From the NCBI GenBank assembly GCA_019359235.1, contig JAHHHT010000008.1:124001-188000 (forward strand): a DNA stretch of 64,000 bases, given 5' to 3'. Within the stretch, counting starts at the first letter, position 1, and the number at the start of each line of letters is the position of its first letter. The notes beneath the pieces are model-generated. The model ran no database searches and was not told the origin of the DNA. It saw only the letters and a program-made list of their open reading frames with translations. Below are positions 18,676-28,100 of the stretch, piece by piece. The stretch comes from Oscillatoria princeps RMCB-10. GTDB lineage: Bacteria > Cyanobacteriota > Cyanobacteriia > Cyanobacteriales > Oscillatoriaceae. Position numbers and translations under genes: made by a program.

Positions 18676-19794
18676 ATGAGTCAGCTCAAGAGCGTCTTCT
18701 CCTTTTTCGCCGGCACCGGCTTCCTCGATTTAGGCTTCGAGTTTAGTAGCTTCAACATTGTCTATGTTAACGAAATTAACTCCCAATTTAGGAAAGCATA
18801 CTGCCATTCCCGGCAGCGCCTTAACTTGCCGGAGCCGGCATACCGTTACTCTGAAGAAAACGTAACTAACCTGACTGAGGGAGAAAATCAATCACGTCTC
18901 AAAGAATTTATCCTAGATGCCCGCAAGACTTCCGAACTTGTTGGCTTTATAGGTGGCCCGCCCTGCCCGGACTTCTCTATTGGGGGCAAAAACCGGGGCA
19001 AGGAAGGCGAGAACGGTAAACTCTCGGCAGCCTACATTGAATTAATTTGCCAACAGCAGCCCGACTTTTTCCTGTTTGAGAATGTCAAAGGACTGTGGAA
19101 AACCGCCAAACATCGGGCTTTCTTTGAAGAGCTTAAGTGCCGGCTTTCAAACGCCGGCTACCTGTTAACAGAGCGGTTAATCAACGCCCTAGAATATGGC
19201 GTTCCCCAAAACAGGCACAGGATTATTCTAATCGGTTTTAATGCTAATTTTTTAGGTGGCAGGGGAATTCAAACGCTCCATGAAGGGGCTTTTCCTTGGG
19301 AAAAGCATATTGAATATCCCAAAGAGAAGGTTTTCTCTTACCCTTGGCCAAAAACAAATCTCTTCGAGGAAGATTGCGAGCGCCCCTGTCCTGAGGGCAT
19401 CCCTAAGGAGTTGACGGTTGAGCACTGGTTCAGGCAGAACGACGTGCTGAACCATCCGAATGCTGAGCATTATTTTAAACCGAGAGCCGGTATCAAGCGG
19501 TTTGTCTCCGTTGATGAGGGCGATGACTCAAAGAAGTGTTTCAAGCGGCTGCACCGGTGGCGGTACTCCCCAACGGCTTGCTATGGCAATAACGAAGTCC
19601 ACCTGCACCCCTACAAAATTCGCCGGCTGTCAGCGGCTGAAGCCCTAGCCATTCAATCTTTACCGAAAAACTTTGAACTCCCACCCAACCTTTCCCTGAC
19701 AACTATGTTCAAAACAGTGGGTAACGGTGTACCCTACCTGGCATCCAAGGCACTCGCCCAGACTATTCTTGATTTTCTGGGAGCAAACCAGTGA
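18676..19794 (+). CDS. DNA (cytosine-5-)-methyltransferase
   Basis: The 372-residue product has the ordered motifs of C5 DNA methyltransferases: motif I FSFFAGTGFLDLGFE (AdoMet binding), motif IV GGPPCPDFS with the nucleophile Cys at about 97, motif VI FENVKGL, motif VIII QNRHRIILIG (about 178-187), and C-terminal motifs IX/X (RRLSAAEALAIQSLP, TVGNGVPYLASKALA). The target-recognition region between VIII and IX (about 190-310) is long and does not betray the recognition site. Length is normal for a single-domain enzyme. It methylates cytosine in a specific duplex site using S-adenosylmethionine. There is no adjacent endonuclease in operon; the nearest is the HNH gene at 16620-17375. It may be orphan or part of a split system. 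A tandem palindrome array begins 18 bp after the stop. Confidence 0.95.
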   Translation: MSQLKSVFSFFAGTGFLDLGFEFSSFNIVYVNEINSQFRKAYCHSRQRLNLPEPAYRYSEENVTNLTEGENQSRLKEFILDARKTSELVGFIGGPPCPDFSIGGKNRGKEGENGKLSAAYIELICQQQPDFFLFENVKGLWKTAKHRAFFEELKCRLSNAGYLLTERLINALEYGVPQNRHRIILIGFNANFLGGRGIQTLHEGAFPWEKHIEYPKEKVFSYPWPKTNLFEEDCERPCPEGIPKELTVEHWFRQNDVLNHPNAEHYFKPRAGIKRFVSVDEGDDSKKCFKRLHRWRYSPTACYGNNEVHLHPYKIRRLSAAEALAIQSLPKNFELPPNLSLTTMFKTVGNGVPYLASKALAQTILDFLGANQ

Positions 19795-19811
19795 AACTGA
19801 CCGCTTCCAGG

Positions 19812-20110
19812 AAAAACCCGGTTTCTCAGCCCCCCAGAGCCCCCCAGAAACCGGGTTTCTGAGACAGCTGTTGCCTCCTCCCCGAAATATTTAATCAGAA
19901 ACCCGGTTTCTCAGCCCCCCAGAGCCCCCCAGAAACCGGGTTTCTGAGACAGCTGTTGCCTCCTCCCCGAAAGATTTAATCAGAAACCCGGTTTCTCAGC
20001 CCCCCAGAACCCCCCACAGAAACCCCCCCAGAAACCGGGTTTCTGAGACAGCTGTTGCCTCCTCCCCGAAAGATTTAATCAGAAACCCGGTTTCTCAGCC
20101 CCCCAGAAAC
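19812..20110. repeat. Tandem array of 85-99-bp units built on AGAAACCGGGTTTCT
   Basis: Three full units start at 19814, 19899 and 19984, with a partial fourth at 20083. Each holds AAACCCGGTTTCTCAGCCCC, a C-rich spacer, AGAAACCGGGTTTCTGAGAC and AGCTGTTGCCTCCTCCCCGA. The first two periods are exactly 85 bp; the third is 99 bp because of a C-rich insertion. It sits between the convergent methyltransferase and the gene ending at 20114, so it may block read-through from both sides. Confidence 0.9.
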
Positions 20111-20113
20111 CGG

Positions 20114-20398
20114 CTACACCACGGTTAAAAACTCAATTTTCGGCAACAGCGGCTCCTGGACAATCCCCACACCGGCAAACCCCCACCGCTGCAGCAAACC
20201 CTTCAGCTGAGAGCCGGCAATTGACTCCACCCCAAACTTATCCTGCACACCGGCACCGTGGGTGTTGAGATAGCTCAGGGCGTCAAAATGCTCCCGAAAC
20301 ATCAGCAAATAACCCGGTCCCCCACTGGTTTTTGGGTGAGCCGCTAGATAGCTGCCGTCAGTTTTGGAACGAACTAAATAGTAGATTTCTGAAAACAT
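20114..20398 (-). CDS. Small protein of unknown function (94 aa)
   Basis: I do not recognise this family. The product begins MFSEIYYLVRSKTDGSYLAA and is a compact, mixed alpha/beta soluble protein without signal peptide or membrane segments; residues 1-50 look like a small ferredoxin-like or barrel unit (YYLVRSKTDGSYLAA, YLLMFREHFDALSYLN). AGGA stands four to eight bases before the ATG at 20398. The stop codon abuts the palindrome array at 19812-20110. It lies 62 bp downstream of the permease gene on the same strand, with one palindrome between them, so co-transcription is possible. Amino-acid composition and the ribosome site support a real gene. Confidence 0.65.
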   Translation of the reverse strand: MFSEIYYLVRSKTDGSYLAAHPKTSGGPGYLLMFREHFDALSYLNTHGAGVQDKFGVESIAGSQLKGLLQRWGFAGVGIVQEPLLPKIEFLTVV

Positions 20399-20460
20399 AT
20401 TTCCTAACCTGCATAAGCGAGATAGAAACCGGGTAACTCCTACGAAACCCGGTTTCTTCT

Positions 20461-21522
20461 CTAATTCATATCTGCCAGCTTAATGCGCGGGTCAGCGACC
20501 TTGAGCAGCAAATCTGCCAGGAGATTGCCCAAAATTAGCATCAAGGCACCCATCATCAGACTCGCCATCACCAGATACAAGTCTTGGGTGTTCACCGCCT
20601 GCAAAATCAGCCGGCCCAAACCGGGCCAATTGAAGAAAACCTCGGCAATGAACGCCCCGCTGAGCAAGCTGGCAAACTCAAACCCCAGCAGGGTAATCAG
20701 CGGATTGATGGCATTGCGCAGGGCGTGGACGTAAATCACCTTATTTTCTGGCAGCCCCTTGGCGCGAGCCGTGCGGATGTAGTCTTGACGCAGGACGTCC
20801 AGCAATTGCCCCCGGGCAATCCGCTGCAAGCCGGCAAAACTGGTGACGCTCAGCGCCAGCGTCGGCAAAATCATGTGCCAGCCAATATCCACAGCTTTGC
20901 CCAAAGGGGTGAGTTCGGCGTAGTCAATGCTCGTCATCCCGCCTACCGGGAACAAAGGGGAGGTGTTCTGCGCCAGAAATAGCAGCAGCAGCGCTGTGAT
21001 AAAGCTGGGAAATCCCTGACCGGCATAGCTGATCACCTGCAGGAACCGGTCAATCCAGCGATTTTGGTTAACCGCGCCGACAATCCCCAGGGGAATGGCA
21101 ATTGCCCAGGTGACAATCAGCGAGGAAATCGCCAGCAGAAGGGTTGCCGGTATTCGCTGGCTCAGCAGTTCCGCCACCGGTCGCTGCGTGGCGAAACTGA
21201 TGCCAAAATCCAATCGGGTGACAATCCGCCACAGCCAGCGCAGGTACTGCTCAACTGGGTGTTTGTCTAGCCCGAAATTGACGGTGAGCTGCTTGATTGT
21301 GTCCTCGGAAAACTTGGGATTCTGCTTGATGGTATCTAAATAGTCCCCTGGAGCCAGCTGAATAATCGCAAAACTCAGTGCCGAAGCCAATAGCAGCGTC
21401 ACGAGCGCCTGCAGCAGCCGCTTCACCACATACAGAAACGTCTCGCCGGTGAGCGCCCCCACCAGCCCTTCCCAAAATGATTCCAGCCACCCGCTGACTG
21501 ATGAAACCTTCGCAGAACTCAT
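20461..21522 (-). CDS. ABC transporter permease, DppB/OppB type
   Basis: The 353-residue product is an integral-membrane permease of the peptide/nickel ABC importer family. After an N-terminal tail of about 30 residues come TM1 (LLQALVTLLLASALSFAIIQ), the periplasmic LAPGDYLDTIKQNP segment typical of DppB, further TM helices, and the EAA loop that contacts the ATPase (DYIRTARAKGLPENKVIYVH). It is followed by HALRNAINPLITLLGFEFAS and the closing helices. Length is slightly longer than the usual 310-340 residues because of the N-terminal extension. No binding protein, second permease or ATPase lies next to it, which is common in cyanobacteria, where these subunits are dispersed. The substrate (oligopeptide or other) cannot be told from sequence. 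Confidence 0.93.
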   Translation of the reverse strand: MSSAKVSSVSGWLESFWEGLVGALTGETFLYVVKRLLQALVTLLLASALSFAIIQLAPGDYLDTIKQNPKFSEDTIKQLTVNFGLDKHPVEQYLRWLWRIVTRLDFGISFATQRPVAELLSQRIPATLLLAISSLIVTWAIAIPLGIVGAVNQNRWIDRFLQVISYAGQGFPSFITALLLLFLAQNTSPLFPVGGMTSIDYAELTPLGKAVDIGWHMILPTLALSVTSFAGLQRIARGQLLDVLRQDYIRTARAKGLPENKVIYVHALRNAINPLITLLGFEFASLLSGAFIAEVFFNWPGLGRLILQAVNTQDLYLVMASLMMGALMLILGNLLADLLLKVADPRIKLADMN

Positions 21523-21569
21523 ATCATTTTTCGCTAACTGTTAATTTTAAATTCTGCCCTTCCCAATTC

Positions 21570-21676
21570 TAGCCTTTCTAAATGATTTGTGAAACCCTCT
21601 CTTTTCTTGACTTGGCGCTCTTGGCTCAGGCGCGGTTTATTAAAAACAAATCACTCCTCAATTAGAACCGCTATAT
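21570..21676. mobile_element. MITE-like element, TATAGCGG family
   Basis: Left end TAGCCTTTCTAAATGATTTG and right end CAAATCACTCCTCAATTAGA followed by ACCGCTATA are imperfect inverted repeats (TATAGCGGTTCTAA...TGATTTGT when read inward). The 107-bp interior has no coding capacity. It occupies most of the spacer between the permease and apt genes and resembles the ends of elements at 34543 and 51533. Confidence 0.45.
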
Positions 21677-21734
21677 AATAAGATATTAGCCATTAGCCAT
21701 TAGCCAGTGACCAATGACCAATGACCCATGAACC

Positions 21735-22250
21735 CTAATACTCAACCAGCGTCACCACCGGCACGTCAGGGGGCAGTTTGTGACGCCCGCCCAAGTCCAC
21801 CAGCTCGACGACGAAGCAAAAACCCAGGATCTCGCAGCCGGCCAGCTGCAACATCTGGGCAGTCGCTTTTGCGGTGCCGCCCGTGGCCAGCAGGTCGTCA
21901 ACAACCAGCACCCTACTTCCGGGATTCAAGGCGTCTTGGTGCATTTCCAGCCGGTCTGTGCCGTACTCTAGCTCGTACTCGACGAAGTGAACTGCAGCCG
22001 GCAACTTGCCCCGCTTGCGCACCGGCACAAAGCCAACGCCCAGTTTGTAAGCCAGGGGCGTCCCAAAAATAAAACCTCGCGACTCCATGCCGACAACATA
22101 CTCCGCTCCCAGACCGGCGCATTTTTCTGCCATCGTGTCTATGGTGTAGCGCAGCCCCTCTGGGTGGCGCAGGAGGGTGGTGATATCCCGAAACATAATT
22201 CCCGGTTTGGGAAAATCTGGAATGTCGCGAATCAGAGACTTCAGATCCAT
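21735..22250 (-). CDS. apt: Adenine phosphoribosyltransferase
   Basis: From ATG 22250 the product is 171 residues, the usual family length, beginning [20 protein letters not shown]. It salvages adenine to AMP using PRPP in the cytosol. Visible are [16 protein letters not shown], the adenine pocket [12 protein letters not shown], the flexible loop segment [20 protein letters not shown] and the PRPP-binding signature [16 protein letters not shown] (about residues 117-132). The frame is open upstream to 22469, but those 73 extra residues are Gly/Pro-rich and unlike any Apt, so the internal Met is taken as the start. No operon partner is evident. Confidence 0.95.
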   Translation of the reverse strand: MDLKSLIRDIPDFPKPGIMFRDITTLLRHPEGLRYTIDTMAEKCAGLGAEYVVGMESRGFIFGTPLAYKLGVGFVPVRKRGKLPAAVHFVEYELEYGTDRLEMHQDALNPGSRVLVVDDLLATGGTAKATAQMLQLAGCEILGFCFVVELVDLGGRHKLPPDVPVVTLVEY

Positions 22251-22641
22251 GAGTTTATGAGTAAAAATTGTGATGGCTGTCCGCATCTGTGGCGCACTGC
22301 CGGTTGGCAAACCGCCCACCGGCATCCCGGGTGGACGCGACAAAAATCCTACACTAGAATTTACCACCGGATCTGCGCCGGCATTCAAGACGGAAGCTGA
22401 CTGCCCCTGCCCACATCCTCCTCCCACAACCCGAAAATGCTGATCGGGATAAGATTGTCTGCTGGGCAAGTCCGCAGATTTCTCAGGCGGGAGAGCCGAA
22501 TTGCCAACCCACTTCGGCTTGTATACGGCGCAGGTACAACACTATAGCAAAAATGTCAATACGGCGAGTCAGAAATTTTTGCTGGCCAGCCGTGAGAAAT
22601 TCCATATCGCCCAGTTCAGTTTATTCTACCAGGCAGTAAGT

Positions 22642-23268
22642 ATGCAAGGTTCTCTAAGCGTAATGCCACCGAACAGTCCAACCGATACGTCAAAGCCGCT
22701 GATTTTGGACAGTCTGCCCGACCCGCAGATTGCAGAACACGGCTGTCCGCGCCGCACCCGGTTGCAAATAGATTTGATTCTACTGGCCATAGAAGCCTTG
22801 AATCTCAGAGGCTCAGAAGAAATCCTGGCAGCAGCCAAAGAACTGGAGCTGCAGGAGATTATCCCCAATCGGGTGATGCTGTGGCGGCAGCGCAGCACTA
22901 ACCCGCTGCGGCGTTACAGCCAGCGCCGCCCCCTGCAGTTGCAGGAAGCTAAGGCTCTGGTGGCGATCGCCTGCCACTTGGCCCGCCGGCAGACGGTGAC
23001 GGTGCGCCAGTTGCTGCTGGACTTCCAGCAACTGCGCGACAAGGAAATCCCGCTGGAAAACCATTTGCGGCTGTCGGATTACCTGGAGCGCTTCCGGGCT
23101 CACTTCCGCAGCCGCATGAACCCCCGTCGCGCCGGTGTGCTGGTTTACAGCACGGATGACAAGTTGAACCAGCTGGCTCTGGATCTGTTGGGTCAGTTGC
23201 TGTTCTGCACCGGCACCAAGGGAATGCTCAGGTTTTGGATCGCTCTGTTTGATGGGGAGGTGCTATGA
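22642..23268 (+). CDS. DUF3038 family protein
   Basis: The product of about 208 residues (from ATG 22642) resembles the cyanobacterial DUF3038 family of unknown function. It is mostly helical: RLQIDLILLAIEALNLRGSE, a basic segment (RVMLWRQRSTNPLRRYSQRR), LQLQEAKALVAIACHLARRQ, and a C-terminal NQLALDLLGQLLFCTGTKGM. No signal peptide or membrane span is evident. The frame is open back to 22501, but the first 47 residues look non-conserved; a later ATG at 22663 is also possible. Its stop overlaps the next gene's start (ATGA at 23265-23268). The DUF3038-DUF4335 order recurs in cyanobacteria (from memory), which suggests that the two act together. Confidence 0.82.
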   Translation: MQGSLSVMPPNSPTDTSKPLILDSLPDPQIAEHGCPRRTRLQIDLILLAIEALNLRGSEEILAAAKELELQEIIPNRVMLWRQRSTNPLRRYSQRRPLQLQEAKALVAIACHLARRQTVTVRQLLLDFQQLRDKEIPLENHLRLSDYLERFRAHFRSRMNPRRAGVLVYSTDDKLNQLALDLLGQLLFCTGTKGMLRFWIALFDGEVL

Positions 23269-24587
23269 CTATTCGACGCCAGTACAATTTGCCCAACTGC
23301 ACTCTGATTTTAGACGGGCTGAGCGACAGCGTTACGGCGAGCCCGTCAGACCCCCGCCCGTTAATGTCAATGTTAGTCAATGTCGAGTGCCGGCTGGCCG
23401 GTCGAGACAAACCGCTGACGGGGGGGCGGGAGTTTTTGGAAGGCTTGGTGACCACAACCAGTCGCTACGCTCAGGAATTTTTGAGTGGGGTGCCCCACCC
23501 GGGCGACGAAAATGGCCACACGCCACTGGTGCGCCTGCAAAAAATCGCTGGGAATTTGCACCGGCTGACGGTTCAGTCGGGGGCGAGGATTGGGGTAGCC
23601 CCGATTGAGATTGATTTAACCACTGTGCAGCTGTTCGATTTGGTGGAGGCGGTTGACCAGTTCTTTGCGGACACTCGCACTCTGCCAGATTTGTCGCTGC
23701 AGCTGACGCCGGTTTCTAAGAGATATGCCAGAACCTACGAACCTCTGGCCAAGCGGGCTGTGCCGGCAGCGCTTGGCCTGTCAAGTTTAGCGGCTGCCGC
23801 GATTGCTTTCTCTTTGATGCCGGTGCCTCAGGTGCAAAGGGCGGGCGAGCCTGCGCCCCAGTCCAGCACTCAGTCAACTGCCACACCCTCGGCTCAGTCG
23901 GGGAGCGCCGGTGCCGGTCCGGATCTGGATGCGGCGCTCGCAACTGTGCCGGCGATTACCGACCCGATCCAGCTGGAAGATTTGAAGTCGAAACTGTACA
24001 GCAAAATCGATGCGGCTTGGAAGCGAGAGCCTCCGCTGTCTGAGGAGGTCATTTACCACGTCGGTGTGGGCGGTGACGGGGCGGTTGTCGGGTACAAGCC
24101 GGTGAACCAAGCGGCTATTAATGCTAAGGAAACGCCGCTTAAGGATTTGATTTCTATTCCCCCTGAAGGCGGTGCGGTGAAGGCGAGTTCTCTGGCTCAG
24201 TTCAAAGTTGTGCTGACTGCCGGCGGGGTGGTGCAAGTCAGCCCTTGGCAGGGGCACAGCACTTCTGCCAGCTCGCAGGCAGAGATTGCTGAGGCAACGC
24301 TGCTAGAGGAGTTGAAGCCAAAATTATTCGACGAAATTGACAGAAACTGGCAAACTCGTCCGACGTTTGACCGCGATTTAGTGTTCAAGGTTGGGATTAC
24401 TAAAGATGGGGTGATTGCCGATTTCACGCCGGTGAATCAGCCGGCTGCTGATTTTGTTCAGGAAACTCCTCTCCCCAGCTTGCGCCAGCCCGGAGCCGCC
24501 GGCACTCCGGAGCCCCTGGCTCAGTACAGGGTTGTTTTCACGCCTGAAGGAGTGCTGCAAGTCAGCCCTTGGGGCGGATTGCGGTAG
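23265..24587 (+). CDS. DUF4335 family membrane-anchored protein
   Basis: The 440-residue protein matches the cyanobacterial DUF4335 family, starting MTIRRQYNLPNCTLILDGLS. Residues 1-160 form the conserved soluble domain. One transmembrane segment follows at about 166-190 (AVPAALGLSSLAAAAIAFSL). Then comes a Ser/Gln/Pro linker and a duplicated C-terminal unit of about 95 residues: YSKIDAAWKREPPLSEEVIY to VVQVSPWQG, and FDEIDRNWQTRPTFDRDLVF to VLQVSPWGG. The repeated units probably lie on the far side of the membrane from the N-terminal domain (inference). The start overlaps the DUF3038 stop by four bases, so the pair is translationally coupled. Function is unknown. Confidence 0.85.
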   Translation: MTIRRQYNLPNCTLILDGLSDSVTASPSDPRPLMSMLVNVECRLAGRDKPLTGGREFLEGLVTTTSRYAQEFLSGVPHPGDENGHTPLVRLQKIAGNLHRLTVQSGARIGVAPIEIDLTTVQLFDLVEAVDQFFADTRTLPDLSLQLTPVSKRYARTYEPLAKRAVPAALGLSSLAAAAIAFSLMPVPQVQRAGEPAPQSSTQSTATPSAQSGSAGAGPDLDAALATVPAITDPIQLEDLKSKLYSKIDAAWKREPPLSEEVIYHVGVGGDGAVVGYKPVNQAAINAKETPLKDLISIPPEGGAVKASSLAQFKVVLTAGGVVQVSPWQGHSTSASSQAEIAEATLLEELKPKLFDEIDRNWQTRPTFDRDLVFKVGITKDGVIADFTPVNQPAADFVQETPLPSLRQPGAAGTPEPLAQYRVVFTPEGVLQVSPWGGLR

Positions 24588-24681
24588 GGGCGTGTGGCTT
24601 TTTGCTCTCGGATGCCGGCATCCTGGGAACCCCACCCCCCCCAAGGGGCCGTCTCCGCCGGTGGCAGCGGCGCAGGGGCGG

Positions 24682-24801
24682 CCACGGGGGGCGATTACAG
24701 GGCGGCCACGGGGGCCGGCCCTACAGGCTGTGGGCGATTAGAGGGCGATCACGGGGGGCGATTACAGGGCGGCCACGGGGGGCCGCCCCTACAGGCTGTG
24801 G
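24682..24801. repeat. Imperfect direct repeats, CACGGGGGGCGATTACAGGG
   Basis: Two units of about 52 bp lie about 67 bp apart. Each runs CACGGGGGGCGATTACAGGG, then CGGCCACGGGGG, then CCTACAGGCTGTGG. The composition resembles dispersed GC-rich cyanobacterial repeats. No credible protein is encoded; the spacer to 25151 contains only this array and the adhesin B upstream region. Confidence 0.8.
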
Positions 24802-25026
24802 TTTTCCATGAGTGGCAAAAGTTTAAATCATCCTTATACTCTGCGCTCGCCCATAATGCGGCGTTGAGAGATATTGGCTATACAATGAAAAGAGCGCAAC
24901 AATTTATTTATTTATTTTAAGATTTAATAAAAACAATAACCGCGCCTTAAATAATGGACTTAAAGATTTGTGTTTACTGTCAAAAAATAGGGGTTTTTAC
25001 GGATGCCGCTAGCCAAAAAGGTAGCG

Positions 25027-25150
25027 TATATTGTTAGATAGGTGGGAGACAAAGCCTACCTGCCATATCGGGGAACTTGGGATAGAAATATTTTCGCATG
25101 CGCCCAATTTACTGGGCCTTATTAACCGTTATATTCTTAGGGTGTTTTCG
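25027..25150 (+). promoter_or_regulatory. Upstream region of adhesin B conserved with adhesin A
   Basis: TATATTGTTAGAT (25027-25039), ATGCGCCCAATT (about 25098-25109) and GGGTGTTTTCG before the ATG at 25151 recur in the same order upstream of adhesin A. The first block could hold a -10 box, and the other two lie in the presumed leader. An in-frame start at 25031 exists, but it lies inside this conserved non-coding-like region and is rejected. Confidence 0.4.
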
Positions 25151-28100
25151 ATGAAATCCTTGGCGGCAAATCTCAGTCTGTTACTAGCTGTTCTTCCCTA
25201 TCTTGGGGCGTTCGCCTCCGCAACACCGGCACTCTCGCAACCCATCACACCGGCACCCGACGGCACCGGCACGGCGGTCACTCCCCAGGGCAATACCTTT
25301 AACATACAAGGGGGCTCCCTGTCAAGCGATGGCGCGAATCTTTTCCACAGCTTCCAGAAATTTGGCCTGAGTTCTGGAGAGACGGCCAATTTCCTCAGCA
25401 ATCCCGATATCCGCAATATCCTGGGGCGGGTAGTCGGGGGCGACGCTTCCTATATCAATGGGTTAATTCAGGTAACGGGGGGCAATTCCAACCTGTTTCT
25501 GATGAACCCCGCCGGCATCCTATTTGGCCCAAATGCCAGTTTGAACGTGCCGGCATCCTTCACCGCGACAACCGCCACCGGCATTGGGTTTGGTTCGGGG
25601 TGGTTTAATGCGGTTGGGAGTAATGATTATAACATCTTAGTGGGGACGCCGAGTGCGTTCAATTTCGCGGTACTGCAGCCGGGGGCGATTGTCAATGAGG
25701 GGAATTTAAGCTTAACATCAGGTAACAGTCTGACGCTGTTAGGTGGGACAGTGATAAACACCGGCACCTTATCAAGTCCTGGGGGGAATATTACCATTGC
25801 GGCAGTGCCGGGTGAGAGTGCGGTGCGGATTTCTCAAGAGGGGCATTTGTTGAGTTTGGACATCGAGCCGGTGGCGCTAACAGGGGCGGAGGTTCCGGCG
25901 GTACTACAGCCTCTTTCTTTACCGCAATTGCTCACCGGCAGGCCAGATTTTGGGCACGCTTCCGCGCTGAGTGTGAGTGAAACAGGGGAAGTGTCTCTGA
26001 CGGGTTCTGGGGTGAGGATACCGGCATCAGGGGGGATAGCTGCCGGCAATATTGACACGAGTTCTGAATCGGGGGATGGCGGGGCGATTACCTTGAATGC
26101 CAAATCAGATATTATAACAGGTTCCCTGCGGACGGTAGCCGGCGGGACTGGCACAGGGGGGAATATTGCGATTTCGAGCAGTGCCGGTGGGATTAATACG
26201 AGTGCGGAGAAACTAGACGCCAGTTCTTATGATGGGGATGGGGGGAATGTCACCCTGAGTGCGGAGCGCAATATTGTGACAGGTGAGATTTTATCGGCAT
26301 CGGGTGAGATTATTTCCCTGGGAACTGATGAATGGGGCATTGATCAGTTTTCATATAAGGGAGGCACCGGCACGGGGGGAAATATCACTCTAGAAAGCCG
26401 CACTGGTGCCATTGATACCAGCGCCGGCAATCTGGACTCTTATTCATTGGGGAATGATGGGGGTTCTGTCACCTTGACGGCTTCTGGGGATATTAAGACA
26501 GGTAACATCGATTCTTATGCAGGTTACGACGACTCAAATACAGGTCCATTTGTTGGCCCCGGCAGTGGGGGGAATATCGCTCTCAATAGCAGTGCCGGTG
26601 GCATTGATACTGCCTGGGGCTGGCCAAACTCTTCTTCAAGTCAGGGGAATGGGGGTTCAGTCACCCTGACAGCTTCTGGGGATATTAAGACAGGTTACAT
26701 CTCGTCGTATTCTTATGGCACCGGCAGTGGGGGGAATATCAACATCAGCAGCAGTGCCGGTGGCATTGATACTGCTACTGCCTGGGACTGGCTAAACTCT
26801 TCTTCAAGTCAGGGGAATGGGGGTTCAGTCACCCTGACGGCTTCTGGGGATATTAAGACAGGTGGCATCTCGTCGGATTCTTATGGCACCGGCAGTGGGG
26901 GGAATATCACACTCAATAGCAGTGCCGGTGGGATTAATACAAGTGGCGGTGGCACGCTATACTCTGTTTCACGTCAGGGGAATGGGGGTTCAGTCACCCT
27001 GACAGCTTCTGGGGATATTAAGACAGGTTCCATCACGTCGTCTTCCTATGGCACCGGCAGTGGGGGGAATATCGCTCTCAATAGCAGTGCCGGTGGGATT
27101 AATACAAGTGCCGGTGCTGTAGATTCCAGTTCGGTTGAGGGGAATGGGGGAAATGTCACCCTGACGGCGGAGCGCGACATTATAACAGGTGAGATAAAAT
27201 CGGCGGCATCACCTGAGATTATCCTTATTACTGATGAATGGGGTTTGGAGCAGCTTTCATCTCAGGGAAGCACCGGCACGGGAGGGAATATCACCCTAGA
27301 AAGCCGCAGCGGTGCTGTAGATACGAGTCCCGGCAATCTGTCCTCTAATTCTTTGGAGAGTGATGGGGGTTCAGTCACCCTGACGGCTTCTGGGAATATT
27401 AAGACAGGTGACATCTCCTCGTCTTCCTATGGCACCGGCACGGGGGGGAATATCGTTCTCACAAGCAGTGCCGGTGGCATTGATACTGCCTTGGGGGTGC
27501 TAGACTCTTCTTCAGAGCAGGGGGAGGGAGGTGCTGTCACCCTGACGGCTTCTGGGGAGATTCAGACAGGTAATATCGAATCGTATTCGCAGGGCACCGG
27601 CAGTGGGAGAAATATCGAACTCAAGAGCAGTGCCGGTGCCATTAATACTACTTTTGGGCAGGATAATACTCTAGGAAAGCTAGACTCTTCTTCAAGCCAG
27701 GGGAAGGGGGGCAGACTCACCCTAACTGCCAGTGGTATTGTCCACACAGTTAACCTCAATTCCTCTGGCTTGTTGCGGGGGGGAGATATTACCGTCACTA
27801 GCCAGTTGAGTGATATCATTTATGGGGGATTCCTAGACTCATCTTCGGGGAAGGGCACTCCGGGCAAAATCGCCCTAAATGCTTTTGCCGGCAGCATTTC
27901 CACAGGAAACCTCAGCGGTGCCAGGAATATCACCATTACCGGTGGGGGCAAAGATGATGCTTTCAATAGCAACTCAGCTGCCAGCGTCACTTCCGATGCC
28001 GACAAAATTAACACTCGCAGCGGGAATGTCACCCTGAACGCTCACAATGATATTACAGTCAGTCAACCCATCCAAACCGACTCAATTTCCAATTTAGCAC

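Noticed and set aside
16191-20110. CRISPR array
   Set aside because: The repeats are either contiguous 11-bp units or 85-bp palindromic units without unique spacers, and no cas genes are present.
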